Shown here in pieces: positions 1-5,169 of a DNA stretch of 5,182 nt. Under the pieces are notes generated by a model that did not search any database, had not been told where the DNA came from, and was given only the letters and a program-made list of their open reading frames with translations. The stretch spans positions 1-5,182 of the forward strand of contig PCVE01000067.1 in NCBI GenBank assembly GCA_002762705.1, given 5' to 3'. The position numbers were made by a program, and so were the translations under genes. Numbering within the stretch: position 1 is the stretch's first letter; each line of letters opens with the position of its first letter. This stretch comes from Candidatus Woesearchaeota archaeon CG11_big_fil_rev_8_21_14_0_20_43_8 (lineage in GTDB: Archaea; Nanobdellota; Nanobdellia; Woesearchaeales; CG08-08-20-14).

Positions 1-793
1 CAAGGATCCAGACCTGTTCAGGCATTATGGAAAGAACATAGGTGGCGGCATACTCATGTACGGCCCACCCGGCTGCGGCAAGAGCCTGATTGCTATGGCA
101 ACAGCAAACGAAGCCCATGCGACTTTCTTCCATGTCAAAAGTTCAGATCTGAAGAGTAAATTCGTGGGCGAGACAGAAAAGAATATCGCCGAACTCTTCA
201 AGAAAGCAAGAGAGAAACAGCCATCCATCATATTCTTCGATGAATTCGAGGCGCTTGGTGGCGACAGATCTGAAAGCCACTCGCATGAGAGAAGCGCAGT
301 CGCCCAGCTATTGACTGAGATGGATGGGATGGATTCAAAAGAGCAGCAGATCTTGTTGCTTGCAGCGACGAATGAACCATGGTCGATCGATCCTGCGCTC
401 AGACGTGAAGGAAGATTTGGAAGGACACTTTTCATCCCTCAGCCTGATGCGGAAGCAAGGAAACATATATTCTCGCTCATAATGTCAAGACGGCCGACTA
501 AAGAGATAGATTACGCAAAGCTCACTGAAGCGACTGATGGCTTCACAGGAGCCGACATAAAAGCAGCATGCGAGATGGCAACAGACATCCCGCTCAGAGA
601 GAGCCTGAAGACAAAGAAACGGCGGAAGATCACGATGGATGATTTCAACTTGGCAATCTCAGGCACAAGATCGATTCTGACACAATGGTATGCGAAAGCC
701 CAGGAACAGGTCAAGAAAAAGAAACTCGAAGGATCGTTCGCTGAGCTTGTCACCGCTGCGAGCCAGATGGTGAAGATAGAGATGATAGCTTAA
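1..793 (+). CDS. AAA+ ATPase of the CDC48/SpoVK class, 5' end cut by window edge
   Basis: This is the C-terminal 263 codons of an AAA+ ATPase; the reading frame is open from base 2, so the ATG at 56 is internal and not the start. In fragment numbering, Walker A (GPPGCGKS) is at 21-28, the pore loop (KFVGETE) at 53-59 and Walker B (IIFFDE) at 76-81. Sensor 1 (AATNEPW) is at 121-127, with N124 as sensor residue. The paired arginine fingers R135 and R138 lie in a RREGRF motif. A GADIKAACEMA helix and a C-terminal RSILTQW segment follow, as in archaeal single-domain SpoVK-like ATPases (COG0464). All catalytic residues are present, so an active hexameric ATPase that threads or remodels proteins is expected; the N-terminal substrate domain lies outside the window. 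The Walker B region reads DEFEAL where CDC48-type proteins usually have DEIDAL or similar. A VPS4/CdvC-like identity is possible but the tail fits less well. The gene ends in TAA at 791-793, overlapping the convergent gene's stop. Confidence 0.92.
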   Translation, partial: KDPDLFRHYGKNIGGGILMYGPPGCGKSLIAMATANEAHATFFHVKSSDLKSKFVGETEKNIAELFKKAREKQPSIIFFDEFEALGGDRSESHSHERSAVAQLLTEMDGMDSKEQQILLLAATNEPWSIDPALRREGRFGRTLFIPQPDAEARKHIFSLIMSRRPTKEIDYAKLTEATDGFTGADIKAACEMATDIPLRESLKTKKRRKITMDDFNLAISGTRSILTQWYAKAQEQVKKKKLEGSFAELVTAASQMVKIEMIA

Positions 794-2697
794 ATAAGCG
801 CATCTAGATTATCTTTCGCCTGTGTCAATGATGGCTCGATCGCGAGCGCTTTTTGGAACGCTGCTTTGGCAAGATCTGTATCGCCTTTGTCACGATACGC
901 GATTCCAAGATTGAAATATGCCTGGTATGATACTGAGTCTATTGAGATCGCTTTCTGGTAATTCATTATAGCAGAATCGATATCTCCTTCGCTTTTGTAT
1001 GCCGCGCCCAGATTCGTGTATGCATCCGCATATCTTGGCGAGAGATATATCGCTCTTTTGTGCATCGCTATCGCTTTGTCGAACTCTTTTCTTGCCCGAT
1101 AGATCAATCCAAGATTATTGTATGCCTCTGCGAGGTCAGGTCTCAGCTCGATTGTTTTCTCATAACCGGCCTTCGCAAGGTCAAGCTGCCCAGACGTATG
1201 ATACAGATATGCTAGATTATAATGCGCTTTTGCGAACAATGGATTCAGCGTGAGGGCTTTTTTATAATACTCTTCTGCAGACTTTGGATCTCCTTTGTCC
1301 ATGTACACATTGCCAAGATTATTGTATGGATCTGCGAACTCAGGATTAGCAACGATAGAGAGCATATATTCAGACAACGCTTTGTCTATCTCTCCTTCTT
1401 CATAGTATGCGGCACCTAGATTCAGGTGAGACATACAGCTTTCCGGAGTCACTATTGTCGCGCTTTTCCATATGGATTCATCAGATCTCCAATCAGAGTT
1501 ACGTGCGACTGTCCGTGCTGCGAATAGAAGCGTCATCAAGATGAAGATAGATATAAGCGCCTTCTTCGCTGGCTTTCCTTTCAATGACTTGTGCAACGCA
1601 GAGAAAAGTATCGCGATGCCTATACAGAATCCGACCGATGGGATGTATGCATATCTCTCTGCCATCAACGTAGCACCGGGAATTATGTTTGATACTGGAG
1701 CGAGCGCGATGAAGAACCATCCGATCGAGAATGTGATTAAAGGAGATTTTTTGTGATTCTTGTATGCTATGTACAGAAGTCCAAGCATGATTACCACAGC
1801 TGCGATGACTTCGATCTCCAGGATGTTCTGCGACAATGCGGCCGCGCTTGTGATCTCTTTCTTGTATGATAATATTCCTTTTGAAAGCTCATGGTCGATC
1901 GAGAGACGCAATGGGAAAAATAGTAATAAGAGATATTTCAATATCGCCTTTGATGTTACAAGCATCGTTAAGTAGAAACTTCCTGCGATGTAACCACCCC
2001 TCGCGCCCATCGAAGAAGCTGTGCTCCTGAGAAACAAGAATATTCCAAGGACAGCAAAATACGGGATCGATCGGACCATGGCTTTTCTTTTTTCAAAACA
2101 GACCTCATAAAATAAGATCAATAATGGCAGCGACAGAGTCAGTTCATATATGAAGAATGCGCATGCGCTCAGCAGAATAGAGATAATATATAAGCGTAAT
2201 CTTCCGGATGACACGGCAAGCAGATACAGATAGAATGATGCTAGCATGAAGACGACTGCGAGCATGTCGACTGCGGCCGCTATGTATGTTATTGATTCTG
2301 TATGGATTGGATGCACACCAAATAAAGCCGATGCCATGAGCGCGAGCCAGTGATTCGAAGAAAGTTTTTTTGCTATCAAGTAGATTAACAGCGTGCATGA
2401 TAGATGGACAAATAGCGCTAATGTGTGGTAACCAGCTGCGTTCTCGCCAAAAAGCCAGTTATAGAAGATATATAGCACGCCCCTAAGTGGCCGATATACT
2501 CCCTGGTGTCCGTCTGGTGTATCGCCAGCAAGTAATCTGCCGATATTCTTCGCATCTTTTGGTGTGTCCCACCTCTCGATGAAATCATGGTCATCCCAGA
2601 CTATATTGTTCTGATAGATGTTTATGAAAGTGAGCAGTGTGATTATTAGGACTATAACCACATGCAACCAGTTCGATTTCAACAACGATTTCCTCAT
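790..2697 (-). CDS. TMTC-like membrane protein with six TPRs (putative GT-C O-mannosyltransferase)
   Basis: The 635-residue protein has about ten to eleven hydrophobic segments over residues 11-400, followed by six tandem 34-residue TPRs: 422-455, 456-489, 490-523, 524-557, 558-591 and 592-625. The membrane half matches the TMTC/GT105 pattern. An acidic WDDHDF motif (34-39) sits in the first loop, where GT-C enzymes keep catalytic acids. It is followed by YRPL (68-71), HPIHTE (129-134), LFFPLRLSIDH (259-269), PVSNI (334-338), AERYAYIPS (346-354) and RNSDW (399-403). Animal TMTC proteins transfer mannose from a dolichyl-phosphate donor to extracellular proteins; the same chemistry is inferred here, not shown. 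The TPRs may hold the acceptor protein or a partner. I chose the ATG at 2697; a TTG one codon upstream is also open. No Shine-Dalgarno is visible, so a short or absent leader is likely. The function of archaeal members is largely unassigned, so the family call is firmer than the reaction. Confidence 0.85.
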   Translation of the reverse strand: MRKSLLKSNWLHVVIVLIITLLTFINIYQNNIVWDDHDFIERWDTPKDAKNIGRLLAGDTPDGHQGVYRPLRGVLYIFYNWLFGENAAGYHTLALFVHLSCTLLIYLIAKKLSSNHWLALMASALFGVHPIHTESITYIAAAVDMLAVVFMLASFYLYLLAVSSGRLRLYIISILLSACAFFIYELTLSLPLLILFYEVCFEKRKAMVRSIPYFAVLGIFLFLRSTASSMGARGGYIAGSFYLTMLVTSKAILKYLLLLFFPLRLSIDHELSKGILSYKKEITSAAALSQNILEIEVIAAVVIMLGLLYIAYKNHKKSPLITFSIGWFFIALAPVSNIIPGATLMAERYAYIPSVGFCIGIAILFSALHKSLKGKPAKKALISIFILMTLLFAARTVARNSDWRSDESIWKSATIVTPESCMSHLNLGAAYYEEGEIDKALSEYMLSIVANPEFADPYNNLGNVYMDKGDPKSAEEYYKKALTLNPLFAKAHYNLAYLYHTSGQLDLAKAGYEKTIELRPDLAEAYNNLGLIYRARKEFDKAIAMHKRAIYLSPRYADAYTNLGAAYKSEGDIDSAIMNYQKAISIDSVSYQAYFNLGIAYRDKGDTDLAKAAFQKALAIEPSLTQAKDNLDALI

Positions 2698-2730
2698 CAA
2701 ATAAATTGTTGCAGAACGGATGTTAAATAA

Positions 2731-2758
2731 TTTACTAATAAAAGAATATAATCAAATC
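2731..2758 (-). terminator. U-rich 3' end of the helicase transcript
   Basis: Read on the minus strand this begins GATTTGATTAT and runs into a T-rich stretch, 59 nt after the helicase stop. The same 11-mer opens the U-rich tract after the downstream copy of the cold-shock gene (4183-4193). U-rich tracts terminate archaeal RNA polymerase. A second short tract, TTTCTTTTTG at 2816-2807, lies directly after the stop codon and could be an earlier end. Confidence 0.45.
2735..2752 (-). promoter_or_regulatory. Possible promoter of the TMTC-like gene
   Basis: On the minus strand this AT-rich stretch offers two weak TATA-like boxes, ATTATATTC (2752-2744) and CTTTTATTAG (2744-2735), about 40-50 nt upstream of the ATG at 2697. 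Either would give a leader of roughly 15-25 nt, which fits the absence of a Shine-Dalgarno. The same bases also look like the U-rich 3' end of the helicase transcript, so the promoter assignment is weak. Confidence 0.3.
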
Positions 2759-2773
2759 CAAACAATGGATGAG

Positions 2774-2796
2774 ATTCCTTGCGTTCGGCAAGGAAT
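2774..2796. repeat. Perfect 9-bp inverted repeat between helicase and TMTC-like genes
   Basis: Arms ATTCCTTGC (2774-2782) and GCAAGGAAT (2788-2796) enclose a 5-nt loop, GTTCG on the plus strand. It is the strongest hairpin in the intergenic regions. It lies 21 nt beyond the helicase stop and 15 nt ahead of the U-rich tract at 2758-2731. It could stabilise the helicase mRNA 3' end, aid termination, or be a dyad operator upstream of the TMTC-like gene's promoter. The sequence alone does not decide. Confidence 0.7.
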
Positions 2797-2816
2797 GAAC
2801 ATCAAGCAAAAAGAAA

Positions 2817-4079
2817 TCAATCCCTTCTTTGGCGATTGTCTCTTCTTGGGCCGCCGCTATGATGTCCCCTTGGACCACCATGACGTGGACCACCGCGTCC
2901 TCTCATCGGAAGACGTCCTTCTTCCTGGCTGAAATCACTTGAGAATCCTTTCCATGCGATGCGGACACGCTCGACCTGCGGCATCTGCATCTTCTTCACA
3001 AGAACATCATAATCTCTTAGGACTCTTGAGAAATTATCATGATCTCTCTGAGTTAGCAGGTTTATCGCAAGACCGTTCTCGCCGGCACGCGCCGTCCTGC
3101 CGATCCTGTGGATATATTGCTTGCTTTCTTTTGGGATGTCATAGTTATACACATGCGTGACTCCTTTGATATCAAGGCCACGCGCTGCGACATCAGTGCA
3201 GACAAGCAATTCGAAATCCTGGTTATGGAACTGGTCCATCGTTTTGCTTCTTTTGTCCTGTGTGAAACCGCCATGCAACGCAAGCGCTTTGAAACCTAGC
3301 GCTTTGAGATTGTTCACAACAAAATCAGTGTTCGATTTCGTGTTGCAGAATATCATTGCAAGACCTGTCTTCTCGCTCTTCAATAGATGCACTAGAAGCG
3401 CGAACTTGACTTTGTCATCGACATCATAGTATACCTGATGAAGCATCGTCGGATCTACCATTGAATCGACCGAGACCTTGATTGGCTGGTTCATGATCCG
3501 TTCGATCAACCGCTCGATATCAAGTGGGATCGTCGCTGAAAAAAGAAGTGTCTGCCTCTGTTTTGGACATTGGCTGATTATCTGTTTCACATCATCGATG
3601 AAACCCATGTCAAGCATCCTATCCGCTTCGTCAAGGACAAGTGTCTTCACTTTTGAAAGATCCATCGTCCTTCTGGATATATGATCAAGGATCCTTCCAG
3701 GAGTCCCAACCACGACTTCTGACATCGTGAGGGCTTCCATCTGAGGAGTTATCGACACACCGCCGAATATGAGGGCGATATTGATTGGATCATGTTTTGA
3801 GAATTTCTCGAACTCTTTCTTTATCTGTTCTGCAAGTTCTCTTGTAGGTGTCATGACAAGAGCCTGGATGCCTTTGCCCCGCTCTGTCTTCTGTATGATG
3901 CCAGCCGCGAATGCAAGGGTCTTTCCAGATCCAGTGGCGGATCCTGCGATCACGTCTTTTCCGTCTAATGCAAGCGGTATAGCCTGACTTTGTACGTCTG
4001 TAGGGGCAGTGAAGCCCATCTCTTGTATTGTCTGTAGTATGGCATCTGAAATGCCTAATTCTTTGAATTTGTCTATCAT
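2817..4079 (-). CDS. DEAD-box ATP-dependent RNA helicase with RGG-like tail
   Basis: The 420-residue protein carries all family motifs in order. These are the Q motif (F5 and Q30), motif I ATGSGKT (48-54), PTREL (78-82), GG (106-107), TPGR (126-129), DEAD (150-153), SAT (181-183), MIFCNT (242-247), TDVAARGLD (295-303) and HRIGRTARAG (324-333). All catalytic residues are intact, so it should use ATP to unwind short RNA duplexes or displace proteins from RNA. A tail from about 389 to 420 is rich in Arg, Gly, Pro and His with GGPR repeats, a typical nonspecific RNA-binding extension. It resembles CsdA/RhlE-type proteins in the core, but no exact ortholog is claimed. The ATG at 4079 is the first start in frame after a stop at 4119-4121. 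The only good Shine-Dalgarno (AAGGAG, 4116-4111) lies about 31 nt upstream, unusually far. Two cold-shock protein genes precede it, suggesting work on structured RNA at low temperature. Confidence 0.97.
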   Translation of the reverse strand: MIDKFKELGISDAILQTIQEMGFTAPTDVQSQAIPLALDGKDVIAGSATGSGKTLAFAAGIIQKTERGKGIQALVMTPTRELAEQIKKEFEKFSKHDPINIALIFGGVSITPQMEALTMSEVVVGTPGRILDHISRRTMDLSKVKTLVLDEADRMLDMGFIDDVKQIISQCPKQRQTLLFSATIPLDIERLIERIMNQPIKVSVDSMVDPTMLHQVYYDVDDKVKFALLVHLLKSEKTGLAMIFCNTKSNTDFVVNNLKALGFKALALHGGFTQDKRSKTMDQFHNQDFELLVCTDVAARGLDIKGVTHVYNYDIPKESKQYIHRIGRTARAGENGLAINLLTQRDHDNFSRVLRDYDVLVKKMQMPQVERVRIAWKGFSSDFSQEEGRLPMRGRGGPRHGGPRGHHSGGPRRDNRQRRD

Positions 4080-4094
4080 TTTTAATCGTCTTCT

Positions 4095-4113
4095 GAGAAA
4101 TTGTATTTTTCTC
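4095..4113 (-). promoter_or_regulatory. Leader hairpin overlapping the distant Shine-Dalgarno of the helicase gene
   Basis: In the helicase mRNA, arms GAGAAA (4113-4108) and TTTCTC (4100-4095) can pair around a 7-nt loop. The 5' arm includes the last three bases of AAGGAG, the only Shine-Dalgarno-like site. The six pairs are mostly A-U, so the stem is weak and could melt or form with temperature. Regulatory use is inference. Confidence 0.35.
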
Positions 4114-4143
4114 CTTTCTTATGGAAAATGCCACTAGTGACAG

Positions 4144-4159
4144 TATTTAAACTTTTCGA
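4144..4159 (-). promoter_or_regulatory. Archaeal BRE/TATA promoter of the helicase gene
   Basis: On the minus strand a purine-rich BRE-like TCGAAAAG (4159-4152) directly precedes TTTAAATA (4151-4144). Transcription would start about 25 nt downstream, near 4120, leaving a leader of about 40 nt that contains the AAGGAG site. The box sits inside the U-rich end of the preceding cold-shock transcript, so the two units are packed tightly. Confidence 0.65.
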
Positions 4160-4193
4160 AAATAAATATAAAGAAAAGAAAAATAATCAAATC
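4159..4193 (-). terminator. U-rich terminator after the downstream cold-shock gene
   Basis: Seventeen nt after the stop codon the minus strand reads GATTTGATTAT (4193-4183) and then continues as an almost pure pyrimidine/AT tract to about 4159. No hairpin precedes it. This fits intrinsic archaeal termination on oligo-U, and the opening 11-mer recurs after the helicase gene. Confidence 0.55.
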
Positions 4194-4209
4194 ATGTTAA
4201 ATAGAAGAA

Positions 4210-4401
4210 TCATTCAACTTTAACATTAACTGCTTTTGGGCCTCTATCGCCACGTTCTACGTCGAATTCGACTGCATCGCCATCTCGGAGGTTGACTCCT
4301 TCTGGAAGTGCTGTCTGGTGTACGAAATAGTCTTTTCCGTCTTCTGCTGTGATAAAGCCGAAGCCTTTTCCTGCGTTGAAAAACTTTACTGTTCCTTTCA
4401 T
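4210..4401 (-). CDS. Cold-shock-domain protein, copy 1 (downstream copy)
   Basis: A 63-residue single cold-shock domain, the usual size of CspA-type proteins. It is a five-stranded OB fold that binds single-stranded nucleic acid and melts RNA structure in the cytoplasm. RNP1 is KGFGFI (12-17) and RNP2 is YFVHQ (25-29). The family's KWFN motif reads KFFN here, so the aromatic at position 8 is Phe instead of Trp. The start at 4401 is set by AGGTGA 8 nt upstream, which matches the archaeal 16S tail. An in-frame ATG at 4434 would add 11 residues but has no Shine-Dalgarno and lies in a hairpin. It differs from the neighbouring copy at five residues: T18A, D24E, G41E, R50E and E63V (this copy first), about 92% identity. 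This copy is the less acidic. It has its own promoter and terminator. Confidence 0.95.
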   Translation of the reverse strand: MKGTVKFFNAGKGFGFITAEDGKDYFVHQTALPEGVNLRDGDAVEFDVERGDRGPKAVNVKVE

Positions 4402-4443
4402 TTTACTTTTCACCTTTGTACTAAAAACTACCATCTTTGATGG
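4402..4443 (-). promoter_or_regulatory. Conserved leader of cold-shock copy 1: hairpin plus Shine-Dalgarno block
   Basis: The block from 4402 to 4428 is identical to 4814-4840 upstream of the second copy and holds the AGGTGA ribosome site. Just 5' of it in the mRNA, 4431-4443 forms CCATC-TTT-GATGG (plus-strand sequence), a perfect 5-bp stem with a 3-nt loop. The DNA between this hairpin and the TATA box is not conserved between copies, so conservation is focused on the hairpin and ribosome site. Confidence 0.65.
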
Positions 4444-4480
4444 CTAATTTTCGTTAATTTCCTTCGTAGGAGCACCATAG

Positions 4481-4488
4481 TTTATAAA
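4481..4488 (-). promoter_or_regulatory. TATA box of cold-shock copy 1
   Basis: TTTATAAA preceded on the minus strand by GCGAAG-type BRE bases. Its centre is 83-84 nt upstream of the chosen start codon, exactly the spacing seen for the other copy (offset 412 for both box and start). The predicted transcript begins about 25 nt downstream, near 4458, placing the conserved hairpin close to the 5' end of the mRNA. Confidence 0.65.
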
Positions 4489-4512
4489 ACTTCGCATAGA
4501 AATGGGGGCAAA

Positions 4513-4537
4513 TGCCTTAAAATGCTTATTTTAGGCA
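4513..4537. repeat. Imperfect inverted repeat between the two cold-shock genes
   Basis: TGCC (4513-4516) pairs with GGCA (4534-4537), and TAAAA (4518-4522) with TTTTA (4529-4533), with one bulged T and a 6-nt loop. It lies about 25-50 bp upstream of the TATA box of copy 1 and has no counterpart upstream of copy 2. It could be an operator for copy 1 or a late 3' structure of the copy 2 transcript. Confidence 0.45.
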
Positions 4538-4573
4538 CTCAGAGCTGTTTTATCCAATATAGATCTTGCAACA

Positions 4574-4600
4574 CAAAATAGAATAAAAAAAATAAATCGA
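4574..4600 (-). terminator. U-rich terminator after cold-shock copy 2
   Basis: About 22 nt after the stop codon the minus strand reads CGATTTATT followed by a run of eight T within a T-rich stretch, with no stable hairpin ahead of it. It aligns with the 3' flank of copy 1 (offset near 410), so it belongs to the duplicated unit. Confidence 0.55.
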
Positions 4601-4621
4601 ATTATGTTATTAGAGTAATAA

Positions 4622-4813
4622 TTATACTACTTTAACATTGACTGCTTTTGGGCCTCTGTCGCCCTCTTCTACATCAAACTCGACTGCATCTTCGTCACGA
4701 AGGTTTACGCCTTCTGGAAGTGCTGTCTGATGCACAAAATATTCTTTGCCGTCTTCTGCTGCGATAAAGCCAAAGCCTTTTCCAGCGTTGAAAAATTTCA
4801 CTGTTCCTTTCAT
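4622..4813 (-). CDS. Cold-shock-domain protein, copy 2 (upstream copy)
   Basis: A 63-residue cold-shock domain paralogous to the gene at 4210-4401. Both RNA-binding motifs are intact: KGFGFI (12-17) and YFVHQ (25-29), again with KFFN in place of KWFN. The start at 4813 follows AGGTGA by 8 nt. Relative to copy 1 it has A18, E24, E41, E50 and V63. The G41E and R50E changes add negative charge, which may weaken or retune nucleic-acid binding. The coding sequences differ at many silent positions, so the duplication is not very recent, or gene conversion has spared only the 5' end. It has its own TATA box and U-rich end. The role as RNA chaperone is known for the family; cold induction is inferred. 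Confidence 0.95.
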   Translation of the reverse strand: MKGTVKFFNAGKGFGFIAAEDGKEYFVHQTALPEGVNLRDEDAVEFDVEEGDRGPKAVNVKVV

Positions 4814-4854
4814 TTTACTTTTCACCTTTGTACTAAAAACCATCATTTTGATGG
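4814..4854 (-). promoter_or_regulatory. Conserved leader of cold-shock copy 2: hairpin plus Shine-Dalgarno block
   Basis: Positions 4814-4840 are identical to 4402-4428 in the other copy and contain AGGTGA. The hairpin at 4840-4854 is CCATCA-TTT-TGATGG (plus-strand sequence). It keeps the 3-nt TTT loop of copy 1 but has a 6-bp stem, because one A and one T were gained on opposite arms. A matched two-sided change of this kind supports a real base-paired structure or a dyad-symmetric protein site. Confidence 0.65.
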
Positions 4855-4892
4855 ATTAGTTCTACTTAAGAGTCATCGAAAAAGCTCTCGAG

Positions 4893-4900
4893 TATTTAAA
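4893..4900 (-). promoter_or_regulatory. TATA box of cold-shock copy 2
   Basis: TTTAAATA on the minus strand, centred 83-84 nt upstream of the start codon. This is the same spacing as in copy 1 although the surrounding bases differ. Upstream BRE bases (GGGTAT) are less typical than in copy 1. The predicted start is near 4870, giving a leader of about 57 nt. Confidence 0.6.
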
Positions 4901-5088
4901 ATACCCTATATTTAGATGTGAAATTAAGGATATTTGGTCAATATTGGCCCATAATCAAGCCCGGTATGAATATAAAGAATATTCTCGTGTAAGCGTTTAG
5001 TATGGAAATTCAATTCCGACAAATGTAGGCGGTGAAGTAGAAACTTAAAGCATTTTCTGAAAGTGAATTGCATAGCAAACGAAACAAC

Positions 5089-5169
5089 CGTAGCAACAGT
5101 CCACAGGAATTTCGCTAATAGAAATATTAGTTCAAAATCCAATAAATAGAGAGACTGCGTAGCAACAGT
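5089..5169. repeat. 12-bp direct repeat CGTAGCAACAGT, two copies
   Basis: CGTAGCAACAGT occurs at 5089-5100 and 5158-5169, a spacing of 69 bp between starts. A looser relative, CATAGCAAAC, is at 5071-5080. The repeats flank the GAAA-capped hairpin at 5115-5130. The second copy is 13 bp from the window edge, so further copies may follow outside. Confidence 0.6.
5115..5130. repeat. 6-bp hairpin with GAAA tetraloop
   Basis: CTAATA (5115-5120) and TATTAG (5125-5130) pair perfectly around GAAA on the plus strand; a G-U pair (5114/5131) may extend it. GNRA loops are favoured in functional RNA, but the stem is A-U rich and only one copy is present, so chance is possible. Confidence 0.4.

Noticed and set aside
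56..58. ATG at 56 as start of the AAA ATPase
   Set aside because: The frame is open to the window edge and upstream codons encode family-typical residues (DPDLFRHYGKN, GGGIL) before the Walker A loop.
1000..1420. Recurrent short strings such as CCAAGATTATTGTATG inside the TMTC-like gene
   Set aside because: They encode the same turn of successive TPR units (YNNLG) and reflect protein repeats, not a DNA repeat array or CRISPR.
2698..2700. TTG one codon upstream as start of the TMTC-like gene
   Set aside because: The adjacent ATG at 2697 is the better start and no ribosome site favours TTG.
3790..4134. 114-codon minus-strand frame overlapping the helicase start
   Set aside because: It is a shadow of the helicase in another frame, and its ATG lies upstream of the predicted transcript start.
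2817..4813. Single operon of two csp genes and the helicase
   Set aside because: Each gene has its own TATA box and a preceding U-rich end, with gaps of 130-220 bp, so independent units are more likely.
5129..5140. AGTTCAAAATCC resembling a tRNA T-arm
   Set aside because: One base too many in the loop, and no acceptor, D or anticodon arms could be fitted around it.
4924..5142. 72-codon minus-strand reading frame with a hydrophobic N-terminus
   Set aside because: It begins with TTG, has no Shine-Dalgarno, and its composition (many F, L, H) looks like chance translation of AT-rich DNA. It also runs through the direct repeat.
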